A stretch of DNA of 15,613 bases from DASRSS01 sp035656335 (lineage in GTDB: Bacteria; Actinomycetota; Actinomycetes; Mycobacteriales; Jatrophihabitantaceae). This document shows positions 1 to 6,682 of the stretch, piece after piece. Numbering within the stretch: position 1 is the stretch's first letter; the number at the start of each line of letters is the position of its first letter. The position numbers were made by a program, and so were the translations under genes. The DNA lies in the NCBI GenBank assembly GCA_035656335.1, contig DASRSS010000346.1, positions 1 through 15,613 of the forward strand, read 5' to 3'. The notes under the pieces were generated by a model, which had not been told where the DNA came from, ran no database searches, and saw only the letters and a program-made list of their open reading frames with translations.

Positions 1-297
1 CACGCTCTTGCCGCTAGACAGCGCGCTGAGCAGCAGGCCGCGGACCGGTTCGATGCCACCGACCACCTCGACGACGATGTCGACGTCGTCGCGCGCGACC
101 AGCGCCTCGGCGTCACCGGTGACGAGTCCCTCGGGCAGGTCGGCGTGCCGGGCGGGACGGCGGACGGCGACGCCGGCGAGCTCGAGCGGGACGCCGACGC
201 GCGCGGCCAGGTCATCGGCCTGCTCGTCCAGCAGCCGCATGACCTGCGAGCCCACGACACCGCAGCCCAGCAAGGCGATTCTCAATGCGTCAGACAC
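1..297 (-). CDS. hom: Homoserine dehydrogenase, N-terminal part (cut by window edge)
   Basis: This gene is expected to reduce aspartate semialdehyde to homoserine with NAD(P)H, the step that commits carbon to threonine, methionine and isoleucine. Only the first 99 codons are in the window. They begin GTG-TCT-GAC and contain the nucleotide-binding glycine motif LLGCGVVGS at about residues 9-17, as in the Rossmann domain of the family. The later segment DIVVEVVGGIEPVRGLL matches the usual strand-helix before the catalytic domain. The GTG start is preceded by GGAAGGGA at a good ribosome-binding distance. It overlaps the end of lysA by 8 nt, so the two are probably translationally coupled. In related actinobacteria thrC and thrB follow; they lie outside the window. 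The rest of the catalytic domain and any ACT domain cannot be seen. Confidence 0.9.
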   Translation of the reverse strand, partial: MSDALRIALLGCGVVGSQVMRLLDEQADDLAARVGVPLELAGVAVRRPARHADLPEGLVTGDAEALVARDDVDIVVEVVGGIEPVRGLLLSALSSGKSV

Positions 298-1708
298 CCG
301 GCGTCCCTTCCCAGCCTGCATCCAGCCGCAGCAGATCATCCTCTGTCTCGCGCCGGACGATCACGCGCGCCGCGCCGTCACGCACCGCGACGACCGGCGG
401 CCGCGGCACGTGGTTGTAGTTGCTCGCCATGCTGCGGCAGTAGGCGCCCGTGGCCGCGACCGCGAGCAGATCGCCGGGACGCACGTCGCCGGGCAGCCAC
501 GTGTCGCGCACGACGATGTCGCCGCTCTCGCAGTGCTTGCCGACGACGCGCGCGAGCACCGGGGCCGAGTCCGACTCGCGGTTCGCCAGCACACAGGTGT
601 ACTCGGCGTCGTACAGCGCGGTGCGGATGTTGTCGCTCATGCCGCCGTCGACCGAGACGTAGGTGCGGGTCTGGCCGCCGTCCAGCACGACCTGCTTGAC
701 GGTGCCGACCTCGTAAACGGTGACACCGCTGGGGCCGACGATGGCGCGTCCCGGCTCGACGGACAGCCGCGGCATGGCCAGGCCGGCTGCGGCGCATTCG
801 CGCTCGACGATCGAGAGCAGCCGCTCGACGGTCTGCTTCGGTGTCTCGGGATCGTCGCCGGTCACGTAGGCGATGCCGAGACCGCCACCGAGGTTCAGCT
901 CGGGCAGTTCGACGCCGTGGACGTCGCGGATGCGCGCGGCGAGCGCGACCACGCGGTGTGCCGCGACCTCGAAGCCCGCCGTGTCGAAGATCTGCGAGCC
1001 GATGTGCGAGTGCAGCCCGACCAGTTCGAGCGAGGGAGCCGCCAGCACCGCGGCCACTGCTCGCTCGGCCGCGCCGTCCCGCAGCGAGAACCCGAACTTC
1101 TGGTCCTCGTGGGCGGTGGCGATGAACTCGTGCGTGTGCGCCTCGACGCCGACGGTGACGCGCACCAGCACCGGCTGCCGGATCCCTGCGGTGGACGCGA
1201 TCTCGGCGAGGCGGTCGATCTCGTCGAAGGAATCGACGATCACGTGCCCGACCCGGGCGTCGACCGCGCGCTGCAGTTCGGCGCGGGACTTGTTGTTGCC
1301 GTGCACCGCGATGCGTTCGGGCGGGAACTGCGCCGCCAACGCGACGGCCAGCTCGCCTCCGGTGCACACGTCCAGGCCGAGGCCCTCGTCGGCAATCCAG
1401 CGCGCCATCGTGGTGCACAGGAACGCCTTACCGGCATAGAAGACGTCCACGCCGGCGAACGCTGCCGAGTAAGCACGCGCGCGGGCGCGCACGTCCGGCT
1501 CGTCCAGGAACAGCGCGGGCGTGCCGTGTTCGACGGCAAGGTCGGAAACCGAGCGGCCACCGAGCGTGACGACGCCGTCGACGCGCTGCGCCGAGCCCGG
1601 CCAGATCGCCGGGTCGAGCCGGTTGACGTCCTGCGGCGCCGCGGCGAGATGCGCCTCCGGCAGCACGTCCGCGTGGCGCGGCCCAGCCGGGTGGGCTGAC
1701 CTGGACAC
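290..1708 (-). CDS. lysA: Diaminopimelate decarboxylase
   Basis: This PLP enzyme of fold type III decarboxylates meso-diaminopimelate to lysine, the last step of lysine synthesis, in the cytoplasm. The 472-residue protein has the usual actinobacterial length, including a short N-terminal extension. Visible motifs are VFYAGKAFLC with the PLP lysine at about K94, HSHIGSQ at 233-239, NLGGGLGI at 272-279, EPGRAIV at 318-324, the CESGD active-site segment with Cys393, and GAYCRSMASNYN at 421-432. The start is a GTG 5 nt after the argS stop. Only a weak AGG precedes it, so reinitiation after argS is likely. hom follows with an 8-nt overlap. The operon therefore pairs the final lysine enzyme with the enzyme that draws aspartate semialdehyde away from lysine. 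No broken motif was seen. Confidence 0.96.
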   Translation of the reverse strand: MSRSAHPAGPRHADVLPEAHLAAAPQDVNRLDPAIWPGSAQRVDGVVTLGGRSVSDLAVEHGTPALFLDEPDVRARARAYSAAFAGVDVFYAGKAFLCTTMARWIADEGLGLDVCTGGELAVALAAQFPPERIAVHGNNKSRAELQRAVDARVGHVIVDSFDEIDRLAEIASTAGIRQPVLVRVTVGVEAHTHEFIATAHEDQKFGFSLRDGAAERAVAAVLAAPSLELVGLHSHIGSQIFDTAGFEVAAHRVVALAARIRDVHGVELPELNLGGGLGIAYVTGDDPETPKQTVERLLSIVERECAAAGLAMPRLSVEPGRAIVGPSGVTVYEVGTVKQVVLDGGQTRTYVSVDGGMSDNIRTALYDAEYTCVLANRESDSAPVLARVVGKHCESGDIVVRDTWLPGDVRPGDLLAVAATGAYCRSMASNYNHVPRPPVVAVRDGAARVIVRRETEDDLLRLDAGWEGTPGV

Positions 1709-1713
1709 CGTGC

Positions 1714-3366
1714 CTACATCCGTTCCGGGGCCGAAACACCCAGCAGCGCAAGGCCGTTCGCGAGCACGACGCGCGTCGCCTCGTTGAGCCAGGCGCGGGT
1801 GCGGTTGACGTCCTCGATCGGGTCGTCACCCTTCGGCGCGATGCGGCAGGTGTCGTACCAGCGGTGGTAAGTGCCGGCCAGCTCCTCCAGGTAGCGCGCG
1901 ACCCGGTGCGGCGCACGCAGCTCGGCAGCGGTCGCGACGACGCGCGGGAACTCCCCGAGCGCGGCGAGCAGCGCGGCCTCGTGCGGATCGTTCAGCAGTT
2001 CGGGACGGAACACGTCCAGCCCGATGCCGACATCGGCCGCGTTGCGCCGGGCGTTGCAGGTGCGCGCGTGCGCGTACTGGACGTAGTAGACCGGGTTGTC
2101 GTTCGACTTGCGGGTGATCTCCGCGATGTCCAGCGTGAGCGGCGTATCCGCCGACCAGCGCGCGAGTGAATACCGTCCCGCGTCCACGCCGACCAGTTCG
2201 ACGAAGTCGTCCAGCGTCACGATCGTTCCGGCCCGCTTGGACAGCCGCAGTTCCTCGCCGTTCTTGACCAGCTTCACCAGCTGGCCGATCAGGACCTCGA
2301 GCGTCGTGTCCGGGTCGTCGCCGGCGCAGGCGACGATCGCGCGCAGCCTGCCGACGTAACCGTGGTGGTCGGCGCCGAGCATGTAGACGCAGCGGTCGAA
2401 ACCACGGCCCCGCTTGTCCAGGTAGTAGGCCGAATCGGCTGCGAAATAGGTCTTTTCGCCGTTGCTGCGAACCAGGACGCGGTCCTTGTCGTCGCCGAAG
2501 TCGGTCGTGCGCAGCCAGACGGCGCCGTCCGCGTCGAAGACGTGGCCCTGCTCGCGCAGCCGCGCGATCGCGGCGTCGACCTCGCCGCTCTCGTGCATGC
2601 CCCGCTCGGAGAACCAGACGTCGAACTCGACCCGGAACGTCTCCAGGCTCCGCTTCGCCGCCGCGAGCATGAGCTCGTAGCCGTGCGTCTTGAACGCCGC
2701 GAGCGATTCGTCCTCGGGCAGGTCGAGCACGCCGGGCACCGCGCTGACGACCTGCTCGGCCACGCCCGCGACGTAGTCGCCGTGATAGCCGTCCTCGGGC
2801 ACCGGCTCGCCCAGCGCCACCGCGCGCAGCGAGGCGGCGAACTTGTCCAGCTGCGAACCGAAGTCGTTGATGTAGTGCTCGGCGGTGACCTTGGCGCCGG
2901 CGGCCTCCAGCAGGCGCCGCAGGCTGTCGCCCAGCGCGGCCCAGCGGGTGTGCCCGAGGTGGACGGGTCCGGTCGGGTTCGCGGAGACGAACTCCAGGTT
3001 GATTTTGCGGCCGGCGAGCTGGGTGCTCCGTCCGTACGACTCCCCCGCCTCGACGATGGAGCGTGCGAGCTGGCCGAGGCTCCCGGACGCGACTGTGATG
3101 TTCAGGAAGCCGGGGCCGGCGACGTCCACCTTCGCGATGCCGTCCGCGTCGCGCAGCCGGGCGGCGATCGCCTCGGCGATCTCGCGCGCGGGCTTGCCGG
3201 CCGCCTTGGCGAGCCGGAGCGCGATGTTGGCGGCGTAGTCGCCGTGCTCGGGGTTCTTCGGGCGCTCGACGGCGACCTCGGCCGGCGCCTCGCCGGGGAA
3301 CTCGCCCGCCTCCAGGCAGGCCTGGACCGCCGCGGACACGGCTGCGGACAGTTCAGTGGGAGTCAC
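1714..3366 (-). CDS. argS: Arginyl-tRNA synthetase
   Basis: This class Ia synthetase charges tRNA-Arg with arginine. The protein is 550 residues from the chosen GTG, the usual length in actinobacteria. It starts with the Add1 tRNA-binding domain (RPKNPEHGDYAANIALRLAK, 35-54). The HIGH signature is HLGH (136-139) inside NPTGPVHLGHTRWAALGDS. The KMSKS-like loop is RLSKRAG (374-380), lacking the first lysine as many ArgS do. The C-terminus carries the DALR anticodon-binding domain and ends VLANGLALLGVSAPERM. The frame is open for 23 more codons upstream (an ATG at 3435), but those residues do not look like ArgS and they reach into the divergent tRNA promoter region, so the GTG at 3366 is preferred. 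No Shine-Dalgarno is visible (see the leaderless promoter entry). It is first in the argS-lysA-hom operon and divergent from tRNA-Arg. Confidence 0.96.
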   Translation of the reverse strand: MTPTELSAAVSAAVQACLEAGEFPGEAPAEVAVERPKNPEHGDYAANIALRLAKAAGKPAREIAEAIAARLRDADGIAKVDVAGPGFLNITVASGSLGQLARSIVEAGESYGRSTQLAGRKINLEFVSANPTGPVHLGHTRWAALGDSLRRLLEAAGAKVTAEHYINDFGSQLDKFAASLRAVALGEPVPEDGYHGDYVAGVAEQVVSAVPGVLDLPEDESLAAFKTHGYELMLAAAKRSLETFRVEFDVWFSERGMHESGEVDAAIARLREQGHVFDADGAVWLRTTDFGDDKDRVLVRSNGEKTYFAADSAYYLDKRGRGFDRCVYMLGADHHGYVGRLRAIVACAGDDPDTTLEVLIGQLVKLVKNGEELRLSKRAGTIVTLDDFVELVGVDAGRYSLARWSADTPLTLDIAEITRKSNDNPVYYVQYAHARTCNARRNAADVGIGLDVFRPELLNDPHEAALLAALGEFPRVVATAAELRAPHRVARYLEELAGTYHRWYDTCRIAPKGDDPIEDVNRTRAWLNEATRVVLANGLALLGVSAPERM

Positions 3367-3378
3367 CGCTCGATCGTA
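3367..3378 (-). promoter_or_regulatory. Likely -10 box for a leaderless argS transcript
   Basis: On the minus strand TACGAT (3378-3373) fits the TANNNT form of an actinobacterial housekeeping -10 box. Exactly 6 nt separate it from the argS GTG at 3366. This spacing places the transcript start at or beside the start codon, and no Shine-Dalgarno is seen, which fits leaderless translation. No clear -35 lies at normal distance. The call is inferred from pattern and spacing only. Confidence 0.4.
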
Positions 3379-3459
3379 GTGGCCGCGGGTCTCGCAATTT
3401 GCCGCAGGACGCCGTCCCTCGGGCGACGGACGCATGCGAGTGGCTCGATCCGGCGCTGC

Positions 3460-3465
3460 TAGGCT
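3460..3465 (+). promoter_or_regulatory. Possible -10 box for tRNA-Arg
   Basis: TAGGCT fits TANNNT and lies 13 nt before the first base of the mature tRNA, which gives a leader of about 6-8 nt. That is normal for a tRNA gene. A convincing -35 element was not found. Confidence 0.35.
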
Positions 3466-3478
3466 GAGCGAGTTTGCC

Positions 3479-3550
3479 GCCCCCGTAGCTCAGGGGATAG
3501 AGCACCGCCCTCCGGAGGCGGGTGCGCAGGTTCGAATCCTGCCGGGGGCA
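3479..3550 (+). tRNA. tRNA-Arg, anticodon CCG
   Basis: The 72-nt cloverleaf folds by hand. The acceptor stem GCCCCCG (3479-3485) pairs with CGGGGGC (3543-3549). The D stem is GCTC/GAGC (3488-3491 with 3500-3503). The anticodon stem CCGCC/GGCGG (3505-3509 with 3517-3521) carries the loop CTCCGGA. The variable region has 4 nt. The T stem is GCAGG/CCTGC with loop TTCGAAT. The anticodon at 3512-3514 is CCG, which reads codon CGG (arginine), and the discriminator is A3550. The gene continues CCG rather than CCA, so CCA must be added after transcription. It lies head to head with argS, whose product charges it. The gene looks intact. Confidence 0.97.
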
Positions 3551-3566
3551 CCGGACATTCGTCTTT

Positions 3567-3608
3567 CAAACCTTCGTGGAAGTTCATCCACGAAGGTTTG
3601 TTCGTTTT
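3567..3608 (+). terminator. Intrinsic terminator of tRNA-Arg
   Basis: A perfect 14-bp inverted repeat, CAAACCTTCGTGGA (3567-3580) and TCCACGAAGGTTTG (3587-3600), has a 6-nt loop. It is followed on the plus strand by the T-rich stretch TTCGTTTT. It starts 17 nt after the tRNA. On the minus strand no T-run follows, so it should act mainly in the plus direction. Confidence 0.85.
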
Positions 3609-3872
3609 GGGCCCAGGGCAGGTGCCCGATCGCTGAGAGCGGATCCGACAGATGTACGCCGCGCTCCAGCCAGCCTGATCCGTCAGCCTGGTCGGCTGCG
3701 CACTGCAATCTGTGTCGCCCGACTCGCCTTGCCGACCACTCACCCGCATGATCTCCGGCCCGAGCAGCGTCTGGATGACCTCGTTCGACCCCTGCCGTCC
3801 CGCCCGCGTTGATGAGCGTGGGACGTCCACAACGACAGGGCATCGTGGGGCTTCCCGGAGACTTGCGCGCGC
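3609..3872. other. Intergenic stretch with no supported gene
   Basis: This 264-bp stretch lies between the tRNA terminator and the end of the convergent LAL regulator gene. Open frames cross it on both strands, but they run into the antisense of the tRNA or the tail of the regulator and show no recognisable domain. A small imperfect dyad (GTGGGACGTCCAC, near 3821-3833) is present. No clear terminator with a T-run was found for the minus-strand gene. Confidence 0.6.
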
Positions 3873-6566
3873 TCAAGCCAGGCCGAGATCGGCGCGCCGG
3901 CGCCGCAGCTCGTGCTTGCCGGAGACTCCGAGCTTTGCGTAGACGTGGGTGAGGTGGGTCTCGACGGTGCGCGGGGACACGAACAGCGCGGTGGCGATCT
4001 CGCGCATGGTCGCACCGCCCGCGGCGAGCTCGGCGACCCGGCGCTCCTGCGTAGTGAGCGCGTCCGGTACGCGCCGCCGGCGCCGTCCGTTCGCCGCCGA
4101 CAGCTCCGCCGTCGATGCGTCCGCAATGCCAGCGGCACCCAACCGTTCCGCGTCGGCGATGACGGACGCCAGTACCGAGCGCGCGCGGGTCAGGTCGCCG
4201 CGCCTGCGCAACCAACGGCCGTAGCGCAGCGCGATCCGCGCACGCTCCAGCGGCACGACGGCGGGCAGCGCCAACGCCTGGTCGTACAGCGTGACGGCGG
4301 CGGCGTCCGTCCCGTGCTTCGCAGCGAGGGCCGCGCGCCCGCCGAGCGCGACCAGCCGTGGCCAGGTACACGGCAGATCCGCGGCGTCGCGTTCGAGCTC
4401 ATCGATCAGGTTCTCGAGTTCCGCGACGTGCCCGCAGCCGAGCGCCGCATCGATCGCCACCGAACGCCACGGGACGATGCACGGCTCGCGCAACTCGATG
4501 CGGCGGGCCTCCGCCGCGATCCGCCCGCAGACATCCCACGCGCCCGACGGGTCGCCGGCAGCCAGTAGGCATTCGGCCGCGACGAGTTCGGACGTCAGGC
4601 GCATGAACCAACCCGCGGCCGCAGGCGATCGGCCGGCTCGCTCCCGCAGGCGCGGCACGTCCGCCGGCCGTCCCATCAGAAGAAGGACGCGGGCACGGTA
4701 GAGATCGACGCCCGGGCGCAGCACCTCGTCGACCACGGCGTCCTCGTCCAGACGGTCCAGTTCGGCCATGGCGCGCGCGAGCTCGCCGCGACGAAGCAGG
4801 GTGCCGGCGAGGGTGAACCGCAGCGCGCTGGTGCCGGTCGGCACGCCGGACGTGGTCAGCCAGTCCGTGGCGTGCGCGACGAACTCAGCCGCCTCGTCGA
4901 ACCGTTCGAGGTACGCGCACGCCGTGATGTGCAGCTGATAAAGGTTGAACGACGCGAACGGATCTCCAGCCTCGCGCGCGACGCTGTTCCGCGCCGCATG
5001 CGCGAGGCGTCGCAGCTCGTCCACGCCGCTGGGGTCACCCGCCTGCAGCTGGAAGACCGTGCGCACCGATCGCATGAGCGGATCGCTCGAGTTCGGCGCA
5101 AGCGCGTCCAGCCCGCCGCGAGGCCCGCCGAGTTCCCATGCGACGTGCGCGCGTTCGAGCAGCAGCCCGGCGGGTGCGGCGTCCGGGCCGCCGGCCTCCG
5201 CGACGAGGTCCGCGTAGCTCGCCGCGGCGTCCTCGAACCGGCCCGCGTACGCCTGCGCCCGGGCGGCCCCGACGAGCAACTCGGTGCGGGCCGACGGATC
5301 GGCGCGGGCAGCCGCGGTGAACGCGTCGACGGCCTCACTGGCGTGCCCCGCGGCGAAGAGGATCCGCGCTCGCTTGACCAGCAGCTCGAGGGACGGCCGC
5401 TCGCCGGCCAGTGTCGTGGCCGTGCGGATGTGCGCGAGCGCGGTCTGCACCGCACCGTCGACCAGCGCCTTGCCGGCCGCGGCGGTGAGCGCGGCGACCG
5501 CGTGCTGATCGGCGTACATGCCACCGGGCAATGCGTGAACGGCGGCAGCGGTGACCTCGCCGCGTGCGTAGTGATGATCGAACGCGCGGCGGTGTAGCAG
5601 CCGGCGCTCACCGGCGTCGGTGTCAGCCACGATCGCGGCAGCGAGCAAGTCATCGCGCAACTCGGCGTGCTCATGATCGAGCGCGCGCAGCACGCCGGCC
5701 ATCGCCAACGTGTCGCAGGCGATGGCGAACGCATCGTCGTCGAGCTGCGCGACGGCCTGGACCGGGGCCAGACGGACGTCGCCACCGAGAACCGCGATCG
5801 CGCGGGCGCAGCGGATGCCGTCGCCACCGAGCCCGGCGATCCGGCTGAGCAGCAGCGCGTGGCGCAGGCCGGTCATCGCCTCGTCGGCGCCGGACGGGAT
5901 CTCGTCCCGGCCCCGCACGGTCGCGGCGACATGCTCGATGAGCATCGGGTTGCCCCCGGCGAGCCGCCACGCCCGCGATCGAAGCTCGTCGTCGACGTCA
6001 CGCGCGACCAGCTGCGCTAGCAGGTCGCGGCTGGCGGGTTCCCCGAGCGCCGGAACCTCGAGCAGGTCGGTGTGCGGCTCCCGTGCGATGTCGAGCACGC
6101 GATCGCATTCGGGCCGGGACGCGATCACGATCGCGACCGGCAGGTCCCTCACCCGCCGCGCGAGATAGCCGACCAGGGTCAGCGAGTCCGCGTCGGCCCA
6201 CTGCGCGTCGTCGAGGATGAGCAGCAACGAACCGTCCGCGGCGTACTTCTCGATGGCTGACCGGAACCGGGACAACGCAACGAGCTTGTGCGAACGCGGA
6301 TCGCCGTCCTCGGCAACGGCCAGTGGTCCGCACAGCTGCTCGGCAACCGCGAACGGGAACTCGCGCTCGCCAACGCGTCCGCGCGCGTGCCGGACCGTCA
6401 TCGTTTCCGGGGCGAGGTCGGCGCCGGCGGTGAGCAGCGCGGTCTTGCCGTGGCCGGCCGCACCGATCAGGACGAGCGTGCCGCCGGTGCCGGATGCGGC
6501 GCGGACCAGCAGGTCCGTGATCGCGTCGAGATGCCGTTCGCGCTCCAGCAGGCGCACGCCGTCCAT
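3873..6566 (-). CDS. LuxR-family regulator with AAA-type ATPase domain (LAL/MalT-like)
   Basis: This 897-residue protein looks like a large ATP-binding LuxR (LAL) transcription factor, a STAND-type switch in which ligand and ATP binding release a DNA-binding end. The Walker A motif is GAAGHGKT (35-42) and the Walker B motif is LLLILDD (114-120) followed by AQWAD. The middle (about 380-800) is alanine- and leucine-rich with TPR-like helix pairs. The C-terminus holds a LuxR/GerE helix-turn-helix with LTTQERRVAELAAGG, MREIATALFVSPRTVETHL and VYAKLGVSGKHEL. The chosen ATG has GGGGGACAGGG upstream. The frame stays open to 6797, but those residues are Pro/Arg-rich and run into the divergent gene. 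It is divergent from the FG-GAP protein gene, its most likely target by position. The ligand is unknown. Confidence 0.9.
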   Translation of the reverse strand: MDGVRLLERERHLDAITDLLVRAASGTGGTLVLIGAAGHGKTALLTAGADLAPETMTVRHARGRVGEREFPFAVAEQLCGPLAVAEDGDPRSHKLVALSRFRSAIEKYAADGSLLLILDDAQWADADSLTLVGYLARRVRDLPVAIVIASRPECDRVLDIAREPHTDLLEVPALGEPASRDLLAQLVARDVDDELRSRAWRLAGGNPMLIEHVAATVRGRDEIPSGADEAMTGLRHALLLSRIAGLGGDGIRCARAIAVLGGDVRLAPVQAVAQLDDDAFAIACDTLAMAGVLRALDHEHAELRDDLLAAAIVADTDAGERRLLHRRAFDHHYARGEVTAAAVHALPGGMYADQHAVAALTAAAGKALVDGAVQTALAHIRTATTLAGERPSLELLVKRARILFAAGHASEAVDAFTAAARADPSARTELLVGAARAQAYAGRFEDAAASYADLVAEAGGPDAAPAGLLLERAHVAWELGGPRGGLDALAPNSSDPLMRSVRTVFQLQAGDPSGVDELRRLAHAARNSVAREAGDPFASFNLYQLHITACAYLERFDEAAEFVAHATDWLTTSGVPTGTSALRFTLAGTLLRRGELARAMAELDRLDEDAVVDEVLRPGVDLYRARVLLLMGRPADVPRLRERAGRSPAAAGWFMRLTSELVAAECLLAAGDPSGAWDVCGRIAAEARRIELREPCIVPWRSVAIDAALGCGHVAELENLIDELERDAADLPCTWPRLVALGGRAALAAKHGTDAAAVTLYDQALALPAVVPLERARIALRYGRWLRRRGDLTRARSVLASVIADAERLGAAGIADASTAELSAANGRRRRRVPDALTTQERRVAELAAGGATMREIATALFVSPRTVETHLTHVYAKLGVSGKHELRRRRADLGLA

Positions 6567-6682
6567 CCCTGTCCCCCAGTTCCGTTCTGCCGCCGGCCCA
6601 GTCTTGCGGACGGCGCCCGCGGCCTGAACATCAGGATCTTTCCCGGAGGCGGCGTCGGTGCCCACGGCACCATGATCCGCCC
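6567..6682. promoter_or_regulatory. Shared divergent promoter region with dyad and mini-ORF
   Basis: These 116 bp separate the LAL regulator from the FG-GAP gene. A perfect dyad GGTGCC-CAC-GGCACC lies at 6657-6671. Directly after it, ATG ATC CGC CCA TGA (6672-6686) makes a 4-codon ORF whose stop overlaps the ATG at 6683 (ATGA). GGAGG at 6645-6649 lies before the dyad. Weak -35/-10 pairs can be drawn both ways (plus: TTGCGG-N17-AACATC; minus: TTCAGG-N17-AAGACT). The promoters are low confidence; the dyad and mini-ORF are read directly from the sequence. Confidence 0.4.

Noticed and set aside
8..1699. 563-codon plus-strand open frame
   Set aside because: It lies antisense to lysA and hom, is Arg/Asp/Val-rich with no domain, and results from GC-rich codon bias in the real genes.
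3459..3830. Minus-strand ORF with PAGFEPAHPPPEGG
   Set aside because: This is the antisense translation of the tRNA-Arg gene, a well-known false protein; nothing else in the frame resembles a domain.
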